Below, piece after piece: positions 53,443 to 61,788 of a stretch of DNA of 64,000 bases. The notes beneath the pieces are model-generated. The model was not told where the DNA came from, searched no databases, and was given only the letters and a program-made list of their open reading frames with translations. Each line of letters begins with the position of its first letter. Position 1 is the stretch's first letter. The stretch is from Alcanivorax sp. (GTDB taxonomy: Bacteria; Pseudomonadota; Gammaproteobacteria; Pseudomonadales; Alcanivoracaceae): contig NZ_CP080267.1 in assembly GCF_019431375.1 (NCBI RefSeq), forward strand, positions 3,041,933-3,105,932, read 5' to 3'. The position numbers were made by a program, and so were the translations under genes.

Positions 53443-54180
53443 CTAAAAATTCCGCCTCTGCTTGGCCAGTTTCTCCAGCCACATCAGCGTGTCCACCTGG
53501 GTGACCAGGTGATCCAGGTAGGCGGGGGAAAGGTCGCGCAGGGTTTCCAGGGCGCGGGTGACCAGGCGGTGGGAGTTGAGCGGGCCGGCGTCGCTGGGGG
53601 TCTGGTGAATGGCCTGCTCGATGCGCTGGCGTTTGCGCTGGCTCTGCTGTTTGGCGCGGACCTGGCGCAGGGCTTTCAGCTCCCGGGGGCGGGCGTCCGT
53701 TACCGGAGCGGCGGGCGTCTCGATGCCGTGGCTGGCCAGCACGCTTTGCTCCTGTTGTCGTAACAGGGCGGTGACCGGATCGCTATTGTCGTCTTCTTCC
53801 TGGGCCGGCTGACTGCTGGCGTAGCAGGCGTGCAACGCGCTAAAGGCAGAGTGCACCGGCTGTTGTTGGCGGCTGCGCAGATGGCGCAGCAGGGCTTTCA
53901 GATCGCCCTGTTCCCGCAGGGCAGCAAAGGTGTCGCCAAGCGCGTCCTCAGCCAGCTGCGTATCCGCCCGCGCGCCTTCGACCTGAAATTCTTCCTGAAA
54001 ACGCTCCAGTGAGGTGGCCAGCCGTGCCAACGGTGTGGCGCTGACCCGTGCCAGTTTGCCGAGACGCTCGGTCTGGGCTTCCAGGTAGCGGAAGCGGACC
54101 GGGGCATAGCGGTGGGCACCCTGTTCGCGCAGGGTGGCCAGCTGTTCGCTGATGGCACTGAGCGTGGTGGTATCAGCCAT
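53443..54180 (-). CDS. DUF2894-type protein, last gene of a stator-like operon
   Basis: A 245-aa soluble protein of unknown function. The N-terminal ~100 residues are helical (ISEQLATLREQGAHRYAPVR, then TERLGKLARVSATPLARLAT); the middle has a basic region (LKALRQVRAKQQSQRKRQRI near residue 175) and the C-terminus the conserved PLNSHRLVTRALETLRDLSP and HLVTQVDTLMWLEKL. This fits the DUF2894 family found next to DUF3348, DUF802 and OmpA genes in beta- and gammaproteobacteria. It overlaps the OmpA gene by 8 bases, so it is probably translated with it and may be a cytoplasmic accessory of the envelope complex. Confidence 0.75.
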   Translation of the reverse strand: MADTTTLSAISEQLATLREQGAHRYAPVRFRYLEAQTERLGKLARVSATPLARLATSLERFQEEFQVEGARADTQLAEDALGDTFAALREQGDLKALLRHLRSRQQQPVHSAFSALHACYASSQPAQEEDDNSDPVTALLRQQEQSVLASHGIETPAAPVTDARPRELKALRQVRAKQQSQRKRQRIEQAIHQTPSDAGPLNSHRLVTRALETLRDLSPAYLDHLVTQVDTLMWLEKLAKQRRNF

Positions 54181-54838
54181 TGCTGTCCGCTCCCTCCACC
54201 TGTTGCTGGGCGGTGCTGACGTTGGCGCCCTGGCGGGGCACGGTGGTCAGTTCCACCCGCCGGTTCTGGGCCCGGGTGCTGTCGCTGTCGTTGGGTACTA
54301 CCGGCTGATGAGGGCCGAAGGCGGCGGCGAACACCTGGTCGGCGGGCATGCCCTGGTTGATCAGGGTGCGAGTGACCGTGAGCGCCCGCTGGGCGGACAG
54401 GCCCCAGTTGTCCTGGTAACGGCGGTTGCCGCGCTGGATCGGCAGGTCATCGGTGAAGCCGCTGACCATCAGCAGTTCGTCGTGCTGGTCCAGATAGACC
54501 TGTAGCGGCTTGGCCAGATCCCGCAGCAGCACTTCGCCCTCCGGCTGCAACTGGTCGGAGTTGAGCTGGAACAGCACGCTGCCGCTGATACCGATACGGC
54601 CATCGCGGAAGGTCACCCGGCCACTGGCCAGGGGATCGGCCAGGGCCTCTTCCAGGGCCTGGCGGCGTTGTTCCTCGGCTACCCGCCGGGCTTTTTCCTC
54701 TTCCAGGGACTGGCTCAGTTCCAGCTGGATGCCGATGACCCACACCAGTACCAGCACCAGAATGCCCACCAGCGCGGCCATCAGGTCGGAAAAGATGGCC
54801 CATACCGGCGAGCTGTCGCTGTCGTGCAGATCGTCCAT
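54173..54838 (-). CDS. OmpA-family protein with single N-terminal membrane anchor (MotB/ZorB-like)
   Basis: A 221-aa protein. Residues ~10-32 form one membrane helix, VWAIFSDLMAALVGILVLVL, with an Asp at its start as in the proton-binding Asp of MotB/ZorB. A coiled-coil linker (EEEKARRVAEEQRRQALEE) leads to an OmpA domain with VSGFTDDLPIQ, NWGLSAQRALTV and the peptidoglycan-contact NRRVELTT. This is the layout of stator B subunits. It overlaps the upstream DUF802 gene by one base (TGATG), so the two are made together. Inferred to anchor a stator-like complex to the cell wall. Confidence 0.85.
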   Translation of the reverse strand: MDDLHDSDSSPVWAIFSDLMAALVGILVLVLVWVIGIQLELSQSLEEEKARRVAEEQRRQALEEALADPLASGRVTFRDGRIGISGSVLFQLNSDQLQPEGEVLLRDLAKPLQVYLDQHDELLMVSGFTDDLPIQRGNRRYQDNWGLSAQRALTVTRTLINQGMPADQVFAAAFGPHQPVVPNDSDSTRAQNRRVELTTVPRQGANVSTAQQQVEGADSNG

Positions 54839-57102
54839 CAGTTGACCTCGCTGGTCTGGCGTTCTTCGCTGTGGTCGACGTTACTGCCGGGGGTGGTGTT
54901 GGCGCCGTTGAGCGTGCCCAGGGCGTCGATCACTTCCTTCTGGGAGGCCATGCTCAGTTCGATCACCTCACGGGCCTGCTCCACGTAGTAGTTGAGCTGT
55001 TCATCGGCGCGGGCGGAGGACTGCTCCAGGCGGCTTTCCACCTGTTGCAGGTTGTCCAGCAGCTTGTCGTTGGCCTCGCTGAACACCTGCACGGCGGTGG
55101 CGAAGGCATCACTCAGGCTGGCCACCTCGGCGGCGCTGCCGGACACATCACCGGCCACCTGGTCGAGCTGTTCGCTCTGGGCGCTGACCTGCTGGGCGAA
55201 GGTGTCGCTGACCTGGGTCAGGGTTTCGCTGGCGGCGGTGATCAGGGTTTCGATGGCTTCCCGCTGGGCGCCGGCGGCATCGCGCTGGCCGCTCAGCAGG
55301 GTGTCCAGCTCGGCCATGATGCGGCGGCGCTCTTCCAGCAACTCGTTGTCCCGTTCGCTGCTGCGGGTCATCTCTTCGCGCAGTCGGCTGATCACTTCCG
55401 CTGCCGCTTTCGGGGTTTCCGAGGCGGTCTCGATCAGGCGGGTCATGGGGGCTTCCAGGGCGGTACCCAGGCGGCCCAGGTGCTCGCTGACGGTGCCTTC
55501 CAGCTGTGCCAGGCGCTCGCCGGCGGCCTCGCTACGGCCTGCTTCCGCGTCACGCAGGGCAATGAGTTCCTCGCGCACGGTAGCCACCAGGGTCTCCAGG
55601 CCGGTTTTCTGGCCATCCAGCAAGCCGGTGGCGCTGTCCTGGAACTGCTGGTTGTGTTCGCTCAGGGCGCTGCGCAGTTCGCTGATCAGGGTAGTGCCGG
55701 AGGCCTGTTGCGCCTCGATACCGTCGCGCCACTGGGTGGCGGCCTGGTCGCTGACTTCACGGAACTGGCCGGTGATGGCGGTGAGCTGTTCTTCGCTGGT
55801 GCGGGCCAGTTGCTGCTGGGTGTCGCGGACTTCCTGCAGCAGGCTGTGGCCGGTGTTCTTCTGCTCGGCCAGGCCTTGCTGCCACTGTTGCAGGGCTTGC
55901 TCGCTGGCGCTGCGGAACTGCTCGGCGATGGCAGCCAGCTGCTGTTCGCTGGCACTGCCCAGTTCTGCCTGGGTGCTGCGCACCTGCTCCAGCAGCTGGC
56001 TGCTGTTGTCGCGGAACTGGTCGTGGTGGGCGGCCAGGGAGGTGCTGATATCGCTGACCAGCCGGGCGCTGGTCTGCTGGTGCTGCTCGAGGCCCTGCTG
56101 CCAGTGCTGGGCGGCGGCTTCGGTGGTTTCACGGAAGCGCTCGGTGAGGGTGGCGAGCTGCTTCTCGGTAATCGCGTTGAGCCGTTCGTGGGTGCCCTGT
56201 ACCTGCTGGCTGAGGCCGGCCAGGGATTGCTCCATGATCGGCTGGATATTTTCCACCGCCAGGCGGCTGCTGTCCGCCAGGGTTTCCTTCAGGGACTGGC
56301 TGACGGAATCCGCCAGGGTGCGGTACTGGTCGGTGAGGGTGTGGTGGAAATCCTGCTGGTTGCGGGTCAGGGACTCGCTGAGCTGTTCGCCCATCTGCTC
56401 CATGCGCCCGGTGAGCCCCTGCAGGGCGCTGACCAGCTCCGGGAAAATGCGGGATTGATCCTGCAGCGCGGTATAGGCGGACTGACGCTGGTGATCCATT
56501 GAGAAGGCATGCAGTTCCAGGTCCACCCGATCGTCCAGTTTGCGCGACACGGTCATACGATCGCGGCGGCACAGGGCGGCGCTGAGCCCCAGCATGGCGG
56601 AGGCGGCCACACCGGCGATGGAGGTGCCGAAGGCCAGGCTCAGGCCAGCGATGGGGGCGGCCAGGGCGCTGCGGATAGCGGTCAGTTCGCTGCTGCCATC
56701 CAGGGCAGTGGCGGCCCCTTGCAGGGTGACGATCATGCCCACGAAGGTGCCCAGCAGGCCCAGCATGACCAGCAGGCCGGTCAGGTAGGGAGTGAGCTGG
56801 GGGCCGGGCAGCGGTGCCGGATGACCGTCAATGCGACGCTGCACGGCGTGGCGCAGGCTGCCGGGCAGGGCCTTGAGCCAGTGGCTCAGGCCGTCGCGGC
56901 TGCTAGGCAGGTCATCGAGCTGCTGGTCCAGGGTGGCGGTGGTGCGGCGAAAGCGCAGCAGTTCGGCAAAGCCCAGGGTGTAGGCGGCGGCGATGATCAG
57001 GGTCACGGTCAGGGCCACCGGGTGAGTCAGAAAGGTGGCGGCGATCCAGACCACGGCAATGGCGCCGAGCAGAAAGGGGACAGCAAAAAGAAAGCGTCTC
57101 AT
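54838..57102 (-). CDS. DUF802-type MotA/ZorA-like membrane protein with long coiled coil
   Basis: A 754-aa protein. Two N-terminal membrane helices (residues ~3-24 and ~29-50), then the MotA/ExbB-like core with helices near 103-127 (GLLVMLGLLGTFVGMIVTLQ) and 150-175 (APIAGLSLAFGTSIAGVAAS). The remaining ~560 residues are nearly all coiled coil, containing imperfect 50-70-residue repeats (AQHWQQGLEQHQQ, QQWQQGLAEQKN, TQWRDGIEAQQA). ZorA of the Zorya phage-defence system has the same plan, a stator subunit with a long intracellular tail. No zorC, zorD or zorE is present here. Function unknown; a proton-driven A-subunit is inferred. It overlaps DUF3348 by ATGA. Confidence 0.82.
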   Translation of the reverse strand: MRRFLFAVPFLLGAIAVVWIAATFLTHPVALTVTLIIAAAYTLGFAELLRFRRTTATLDQQLDDLPSSRDGLSHWLKALPGSLRHAVQRRIDGHPAPLPGPQLTPYLTGLLVMLGLLGTFVGMIVTLQGAATALDGSSELTAIRSALAAPIAGLSLAFGTSIAGVAASAMLGLSAALCRRDRMTVSRKLDDRVDLELHAFSMDHQRQSAYTALQDQSRIFPELVSALQGLTGRMEQMGEQLSESLTRNQQDFHHTLTDQYRTLADSVSQSLKETLADSSRLAVENIQPIMEQSLAGLSQQVQGTHERLNAITEKQLATLTERFRETTEAAAQHWQQGLEQHQQTSARLVSDISTSLAAHHDQFRDNSSQLLEQVRSTQAELGSASEQQLAAIAEQFRSASEQALQQWQQGLAEQKNTGHSLLQEVRDTQQQLARTSEEQLTAITGQFREVSDQAATQWRDGIEAQQASGTTLISELRSALSEHNQQFQDSATGLLDGQKTGLETLVATVREELIALRDAEAGRSEAAGERLAQLEGTVSEHLGRLGTALEAPMTRLIETASETPKAAAEVISRLREEMTRSSERDNELLEERRRIMAELDTLLSGQRDAAGAQREAIETLITAASETLTQVSDTFAQQVSAQSEQLDQVAGDVSGSAAEVASLSDAFATAVQVFSEANDKLLDNLQQVESRLEQSSARADEQLNYYVEQAREVIELSMASQKEVIDALGTLNGANTTPGSNVDHSEERQTSEVN

Positions 57103-57875
57103 ACGGTCTTGCTTACCTCGTTATTGATGGACTGGTTGCCCGTCGCGTCAGCGGCGAGGGCATCCAGCAGGCCGAGTATGGGTTCCTGGCGGGCATCCAG
57201 CTCGGCAAGTAACAACAGTTGCAGTTCGCGTCGGAACTGGCTCAGCCACCCTTGCGGGCTGAGCCAGTCCTGGGCGGTGTGGAAGGGGTCACGGGTATCC
57301 CACAGGGTGCGATAGCGTTTTTCCAGAAAACCGGGCAGGGCGCCAAAACAGTGACGCACATAGCCGGCCATACTTTGTTCAAACACCGCGTCCAGTTCCG
57401 CCAGCCGGGCCATGGCCTCGCTGTGGCCGATGAGGCGGCGGCGGGCCCGCTGACGCAGGTTGCTGAGCCCGGCGATCATCTGTCGCTGGTGGGCCTGGTA
57501 GAAGCGTTCGTAGGCGCCGAAGGTGGGGCGCTTGTCTGCCGGGGCATCGTCCCTGAGCGGCGGCAGGGGAATCACCGAGGCAGCCTTTTCCCCGGCGAAG
57601 CTGCGGCTCAGGTGAGCCAGCAGGGTGTCGCGGGTTTTCAGCAGGTCCGCCTGCAGCCGCTCGGTGGCGTCCGGCTGCGGTTCAAACGGGCCTTTGGGGC
57701 GGTACTGGTTGGCTCCGTCCAGGGCAATGGCATCGGACAGATCGAACAGCCGCCCCAGACGCTCGGCAAAATCCCCATGGCTGGCGCGGGCTGCCTTGTG
57801 ATCCAGCTGGGTCAGCAAGGCCACCAGGCGGCTGCCGGCGGGGCCGGATGGGGAGGATGTGTGCGTCCTATGCAT
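57099..57875 (-). CDS. DUF3348-type protein, first gene of a stator-like operon
   Basis: A 258-aa soluble, largely helical protein. The N-terminal part GSRLVALLTQLDHKAARASH and FAERLGRLFDLSDAIALDGA and the central GAYERFYQAHQRQMIAGLSN fit the DUF3348 family. No enzymatic motif was seen. It is the first of four overlapping genes and its stop shares ATGA with the DUF802 start. Its consistent presence with the stator-like pair suggests a regulatory or cytoplasmic partner role (inference). Confidence 0.75.
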   Translation of the reverse strand: MHRTHTSSPSGPAGSRLVALLTQLDHKAARASHGDFAERLGRLFDLSDAIALDGANQYRPKGPFEPQPDATERLQADLLKTRDTLLAHLSRSFAGEKAASVIPLPPLRDDAPADKRPTFGAYERFYQAHQRQMIAGLSNLRQRARRRLIGHSEAMARLAELDAVFEQSMAGYVRHCFGALPGFLEKRYRTLWDTRDPFHTAQDWLSPQGWLSQFRRELQLLLLAELDARQEPILGLLDALAADATGNQSINNEVSKTV

Positions 57876-58127
57876 ACTCTTGGTTATCCATGCTGCAGGG
57901 TATACGCGAGCGAGCCGGCCATTCTAATCGGGAAAGGGCGGGGATGATAATGCGTCTGTCGGTTGCGCGCTGCTGGCGCCAGCGGGGACAGGGTGGTGAA
58001 ATGGGTTCAGTTGCCTGGGTTCCCGTTTTCGCCACGGCAGGGGTTGGGGTGTTCGCCTTGTGAACAAGGCTCCAACGGGTGGGCAGGATGGATCGCTCGT
58101 TCAAAGGGAGACCGATCAGGATTAGCC
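57876..58127 (+). other. Intergenic region with one palindromic repeat
   Basis: No gene was found. It holds the promoter region of the minus-strand operon and a copy (58052-58076, minus orientation) of the 25-base palindrome GTTGGAGCCTTG...AAGGCGAA also seen at 36363, 36614 and 46078. Confidence 0.5.
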
Positions 58128-58373
58128 ATGCTGCATTGCGATGATCACGACTACCTGGAAATTGCCTGCACGTTTCGTCTGCCGGTAAGGCTAATACTGA
58201 AGGACGGCGGCAGTCTGGAAGGCGTTGCCCGGGATACCGGTTATACCCCTGACAGGCAGGAGTGTCTGTTGCTGGAAGTGGGCGGTGAGCGCCGGCCTGT
58301 GATCATGGCGCAGATCAAAACGCTGATTGCGTTGCAGGATAATCCGCATTTTTCTGTGGTGGAGTTGGGATGA
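58128..58373 (+). CDS. rof: Rho-binding antiterminator (Rof family)
   Basis: Small protein (81 aa) that in E. coli binds Rho and inhibits its RNA loading. It has the family start HCDDHDYLEIACTFRLPVRL and the conserved GVARDTGYTPDRQECLLLEV in the middle. A frame open upstream to 57963 is not used: AGGATTAGCC precedes the ATG at 58128, which matches the family N-terminus. It overlaps the next gene by ATGA. Confidence 0.88.
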   Translation: MLHCDDHDYLEIACTFRLPVRLILKDGGSLEGVARDTGYTPDRQECLLLEVGGERRPVIMAQIKTLIALQDNPHFSVVELG

Positions 58374-58735
58374 CGCTGCAGCTTTGCCGGGTTGCCCTGG
58401 CATTTATCTGGATCTACCAGGGCATCGTCCCAAAATGGCTGGGGCCGCACGACGACGAGCTGGCCATGAACCAGGTATTGGGTGCCAGCCACGAACAGGC
58501 GGTGTGGATTGCCTATGGCGGCGGGGCGCTGGAGGTATTGTTGGGGCTGACAATACTGGTCTGGTGGCGGCGCCACTGGCCGTATCAGTTGTCTGCGCTG
58601 GGTATCGGCCTGCTGTCAGTGTTCGTATTGTGGTTGGCGCCGCAGTTTCTGTTGGCAGCGTTCAATGCGGCGACAGTGAATGCGGCGATTCTGGCGTTGT
58701 CGGTGATCGCGCTGGTGGAGTTAAGATGCTCTTGA
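58370..58735 (+). CDS. DoxX-like small membrane protein
   Basis: A 121-aa protein with four hydrophobic segments and the opening LCRVALAFIWIYQGIVPKWL, followed by QAVWIAYGGGALEVLLGLTI, resembling DoxX-like/DUF family inner-membrane proteins. These are often found with redox or stress genes but have no agreed role. ATGA overlap with rof suggests co-translation. Confidence 0.78.
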   Translation: MTLQLCRVALAFIWIYQGIVPKWLGPHDDELAMNQVLGASHEQAVWIAYGGGALEVLLGLTILVWWRRHWPYQLSALGIGLLSVFVLWLAPQFLLAAFNAATVNAAILALSVIALVELRCS

Positions 58736-58781
58736 AAATGCTTGTCTGATTGCGGAAAGGTGTGGCTGATTCAGAAGCTCC

Positions 58782-60344
58782 TTAAATCTGCGACTCAATG
58801 GGCAGCAGTGACAGCAACCAGACGCGAAAGCGTTGCCAGCCGGAGGTTTCCGGGTCGTGATCCAGGGTGACGGGAGTGCCGTCATCGGTGGCCTGCCATT
58901 GCAGCTTCTGCGCGTCATTCAGCGAGAGTCGCCAGGCGGAATCGCTGGCAACCCAGCGATCAAACAGGTCGCTGAGCTGCTGGTTGAGAGACGGGCTCTC
59001 GATCAGCAGGCCGACCTCCGTATTTTGTAACAGCGAACGGCCATCCAGGTTCACTGAACCAATGAAACTGCGGTCATCATCGATCACCAGGGTTTTGGCA
59101 TGAAGGCTGGCGCGGGACTCACCTTTAAACCAGTGCATACGTTGCGGCTGCCCCGCTTCGGCCCGCAATTCCCAAAGATCAACGCCGCTCTGTAACAGGT
59201 CTTTCCGGTAGCGTGCATAACCGCTGTGCACAATGGCCACATCGGTGGTGCTGAGTGAGTTGGTGAGAATGCTGACGTCCACGCCCCGGGCTTCCTGGCC
59301 GGCAAACAGTACAACGCCTTGCTTGCCGGGGATGAAGTAGGCGGAGCTGATCTGGAGCCGCTGATCGGCGCTGTTGAGAATGCGCCGCAGGTCGTTGAGC
59401 AGGTATTGGTCACGCTCCACCCCGGCATCGGGAAGCACCTTTTCCGGTGGATCGGCGAACAGGGTGGCCTGTCCCCATTCCAGTGGGATCTGTCCGGCGA
59501 TAAGTTGACGGCCCAGGCTTGAGCCTCGCAGCGCCTGGGCAAACTCGCTCTGTCTCTGTTCCTCGATAAAGGCGGCCAGGAAGTCACGCAGCTCTTCCAG
59601 GGTCAGACTGGCATCCTCGGCATCCATCACCTGGTCCACCTCCAGGGTTGCCGGGCTGTTCCAGTAGGTGTCGAAACTGTGGGTGCCGGCATTGACGATG
59701 GGACCTGCCGCCAGCACATCCACGTCCTGAAAATCCACATTGGTATTGGAGAAGTACTCGTCGGCCAGATTGCGTCCGCCGGCAATCATCACCAGCGAGT
59801 CGGCCAGCATTAGCTTGTTGTGCATGCGGTGATTGGAGCGGCTGAAGGTAGCCGCCATTTCCATCAGGCGCAGCGCCCCGCTACGGGTCTTTATCGGGTT
59901 GAATAACCGGATCTGGATATTCGGGTGGCTATGGAGGATGGCGACCAGGGGGTTATCCACCCGTGTGCCCAGGTCATCCACGAGTAACCGGACTCGCACC
60001 CCGCGGTCCGCCGCTTCCAGCAGTCGAGAGATGATGATGCGGCCGCTGGTGTCGTTGCTGAAGATGTAATACTGAAGATCCAGGGACGTTTGCGCCTGTT
60101 CAATCAGAGCTACCCGGGCGACAAACGCGGAGAGGCCGTCGTCGAGCAGATAGAAACCGGATTGCGCGTTGCTTTCGCGGTCTTTCAGCGCTGCTTGCCC
60201 GGCGTCTGTCAGCGGGCTGTGTGCCGGTGGGGCGAGGGAATAGCTTGCCGTGCGCTCGCCGGGATCAAAACTGGCACAACCCTGAACAAAGAAGACAATA
60301 ACAATCAGGACTGCCCAAAGGGGAATGGGGTTACGAGAGAACAT
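58782..60344 (-). CDS. Phospholipase D-family lipoprotein (cardiolipin synthase C-like)
   Basis: A 520-aa protein with two HKD motifs: HRMHNKLMLADS (followed by GGRNLADEYF) near residue 170 and SLHAKTLVIDDD (followed by GSVNLDGRS) near 413. The N-terminus is a lipoprotein signal with lipobox VQGC (Cys23). Two HKD motifs plus conserved SLDLQYYIFSND early are typical of ClsC-type enzymes, which condense phosphatidylglycerol (with phosphatidylethanolamine for ClsC) to cardiolipin. Ser at +2 suggests an outer-membrane anchor, so an envelope-facing role is likely, unlike the inner-membrane enzymes. The small gene at 60365 is 20 bases upstream. Confidence 0.87.
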   Translation of the reverse strand: MFSRNPIPLWAVLIVIVFFVQGCASFDPGERTASYSLAPPAHSPLTDAGQAALKDRESNAQSGFYLLDDGLSAFVARVALIEQAQTSLDLQYYIFSNDTSGRIIISRLLEAADRGVRVRLLVDDLGTRVDNPLVAILHSHPNIQIRLFNPIKTRSGALRLMEMAATFSRSNHRMHNKLMLADSLVMIAGGRNLADEYFSNTNVDFQDVDVLAAGPIVNAGTHSFDTYWNSPATLEVDQVMDAEDASLTLEELRDFLAAFIEEQRQSEFAQALRGSSLGRQLIAGQIPLEWGQATLFADPPEKVLPDAGVERDQYLLNDLRRILNSADQRLQISSAYFIPGKQGVVLFAGQEARGVDVSILTNSLSTTDVAIVHSGYARYRKDLLQSGVDLWELRAEAGQPQRMHWFKGESRASLHAKTLVIDDDRSFIGSVNLDGRSLLQNTEVGLLIESPSLNQQLSDLFDRWVASDSAWRLSLNDAQKLQWQATDDGTPVTLDHDPETSGWQRFRVWLLSLLPIESQI

Positions 60345-60364
60345 GAGCGTGGCCCTGATGCTTG

Positions 60365-60682
60365 CTAGTCGTCGTGATCGTTCTTTTCGTCCATGTTCCG
60401 GGAGGCCGTGCGGGCATCTTCCAGGGCGGCAAACTGTTCCGAAATCAGTGAGCCCACTTCCTGATTGACCTTGCGGATGGTGTCGTATACCAGGCCGATG
60501 GTCTTGCGCTGTTTTTCTTTCAGGGTGCCGGCCTGCTCTTCAAACAGGCCCAGCTTTTCCAGTGCCTCAAACGGCAGGCTGGCAATATGCTGGTGGACTT
60601 CTTCGACGGAAGTGGCGCCGTCCTCGATGGCTTCCTGAATCATGTCCTTGAGCAGTTCCGCTCGTTCAATTTTTTTCTTCAT
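60365..60682 (-). CDS. Conserved unknown helical protein (105 aa)
   Basis: Hydrophilic helical protein with MKKKIERAELLKDMIQEAIE at the start, a central LPFEALEKLGLFEEQAGTLK and an acidic tail (DEKNDHDD). No signal peptide or motif was recognised. It precedes the phospholipase-D lipoprotein by 20 bases in the same direction and is likely co-transcribed. Coding character is supported by amino-acid composition and a plausible start. Confidence 0.7.
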   Translation of the reverse strand: MKKKIERAELLKDMIQEAIEDGATSVEEVHQHIASLPFEALEKLGLFEEQAGTLKEKQRKTIGLVYDTIRKVNQEVGSLISEQFAALEDARTASRNMDEKNDHDD

Positions 60683-60885
60683 TTTCCGGGTGACCTGTTG
60701 GTGAAATCATTCACCGCAATGTAACGGAAACCCCCGGGTACGGCCACAATTGCAGGGGTGTGACTGACCGATTGTCTGACGTAATAAACGGTTACAGCTG
60801 GTTGCCTTGACCCCTGTGGAGGAATAGGGCCAATCTGGAAACGGATTCATTGTCATCATGCAGAGACTTCCAAGGAGTCATAACC

Positions 60886-61167
60886 ATGGAGAATGCCAAG
60901 CAGATGCTTGCCGATATCAAGGGCAAGCTGGAAGAACTGGAAGCGGAGCTGGAGCAACTGGAAGCTCGTGGTGTGGGCGCCAACGGCGATGCCGGTGTCG
61001 AAGCAGAGCGCCATCAGTTGGCGCTGCAGGATGTACTCAGCGACATGCAGCAGCGTATTGATGAATACCATGAGCTGGCCGACATGGATGCGGACGGCCA
61101 GGGTAACTGGCAACAACTGGATCACGACCTGAAAGATCTGAATAACGATCTTTATGGCGCCAACTGA
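60886..61167 (+). CDS. Small coiled-coil protein (93 aa), unknown function
   Basis: Predicted cytoplasmic protein that is nearly all helix, with strong heptad pattern in AKQMLADIKGKLEELEAELE and QQRIDEYHELADM. AAGGAGTCATAACC precedes the ATG; an upstream in-frame ATG (60850) lacks such a site. Acidic, no Cys. Single-gene unit between two divergent or unrelated genes. No homologue recognised. Confidence 0.65.
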   Translation: MENAKQMLADIKGKLEELEAELEQLEARGVGANGDAGVEAERHQLALQDVLSDMQQRIDEYHELADMDADGQGNWQQLDHDLKDLNNDLYGAN

Positions 61168-61247
61168 TTGTTGGTTAGGCTCTCCGGGCATGCTCACTTT
61201 GTCATGAAGAGGGAGATGCCACTTTTATTCATTAGCCGGCGTTAGCC

Positions 61248-61751
61248 ATGACTGGACTGATGATTCGCGCGGAAACGCCGGAGGACATTCCCGCCATAGC
61301 CGCGTTGATCGACACGGCATTTGCCAATGTCACGCATAGCGATCAGCGCGAAGCACAGATCGTTGATCTGCTTCGCGAGAGCGATGCCCTGGCGGTGTCG
61401 CTGGTCGCCGTGCGCAATGGAGAGATCCTGGGTCATGTGGCGGTATCACCGGTAACCCTGTCCGACGGAAGCCGCCGCTGGTTCGGCATCGGTCCGGTGT
61501 CAGTGCTGCCGGACTGTCAGGGAGAGGGTATCGGCTCGGCACTGATGCAGGCGGTCATCACTGCATTGCGTGAACAGGGGGCGGCCGGCTGTGTGCTTCT
61601 GGGGGACCCGTCCTGGTATCTGCGCTTTGGTTTTGTGGCGACACCTTTGTTGCGCCTGTCCGGCGTTCCGGCGGAGTATTTCCAGGCGTTGCTGCTGGAA
61701 GGCGGCTGGCCGGATGCCCAGGTGCACTACCATCCGGCGTTTGCCGGCTGA
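61248..61751 (+). CDS. GNAT-family N-acetyltransferase (YhbS-like)
   Basis: A 167-aa acetyl-CoA-dependent transferase. The start LMIRAETPEDIPAIAALIDT, the strand LGHVAVSPVTL, the acetyl-CoA loop DCQGEGIGSALMQA (Q/RxxGxG/A) and GCVLLGDPSWYLRFGF match the YhbS group. Substrate unknown. It is convergent with nhaD. Confidence 0.88.
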   Translation: MTGLMIRAETPEDIPAIAALIDTAFANVTHSDQREAQIVDLLRESDALAVSLVAVRNGEILGHVAVSPVTLSDGSRRWFGIGPVSVLPDCQGEGIGSALMQAVITALREQGAAGCVLLGDPSWYLRFGFVATPLLRLSGVPAEYFQALLLEGGWPDAQVHYHPAFAG

Positions 61752-61788
61752 GTTCCCGAGTTGCTTGCGCCCCCATGGCTCGTGCTCG

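Noticed and set aside
53443..57875. Complete Zorya defence system
   Set aside because: A/B-like subunits only; no ZorC, helicase ZorD or HNH ZorE genes are present.
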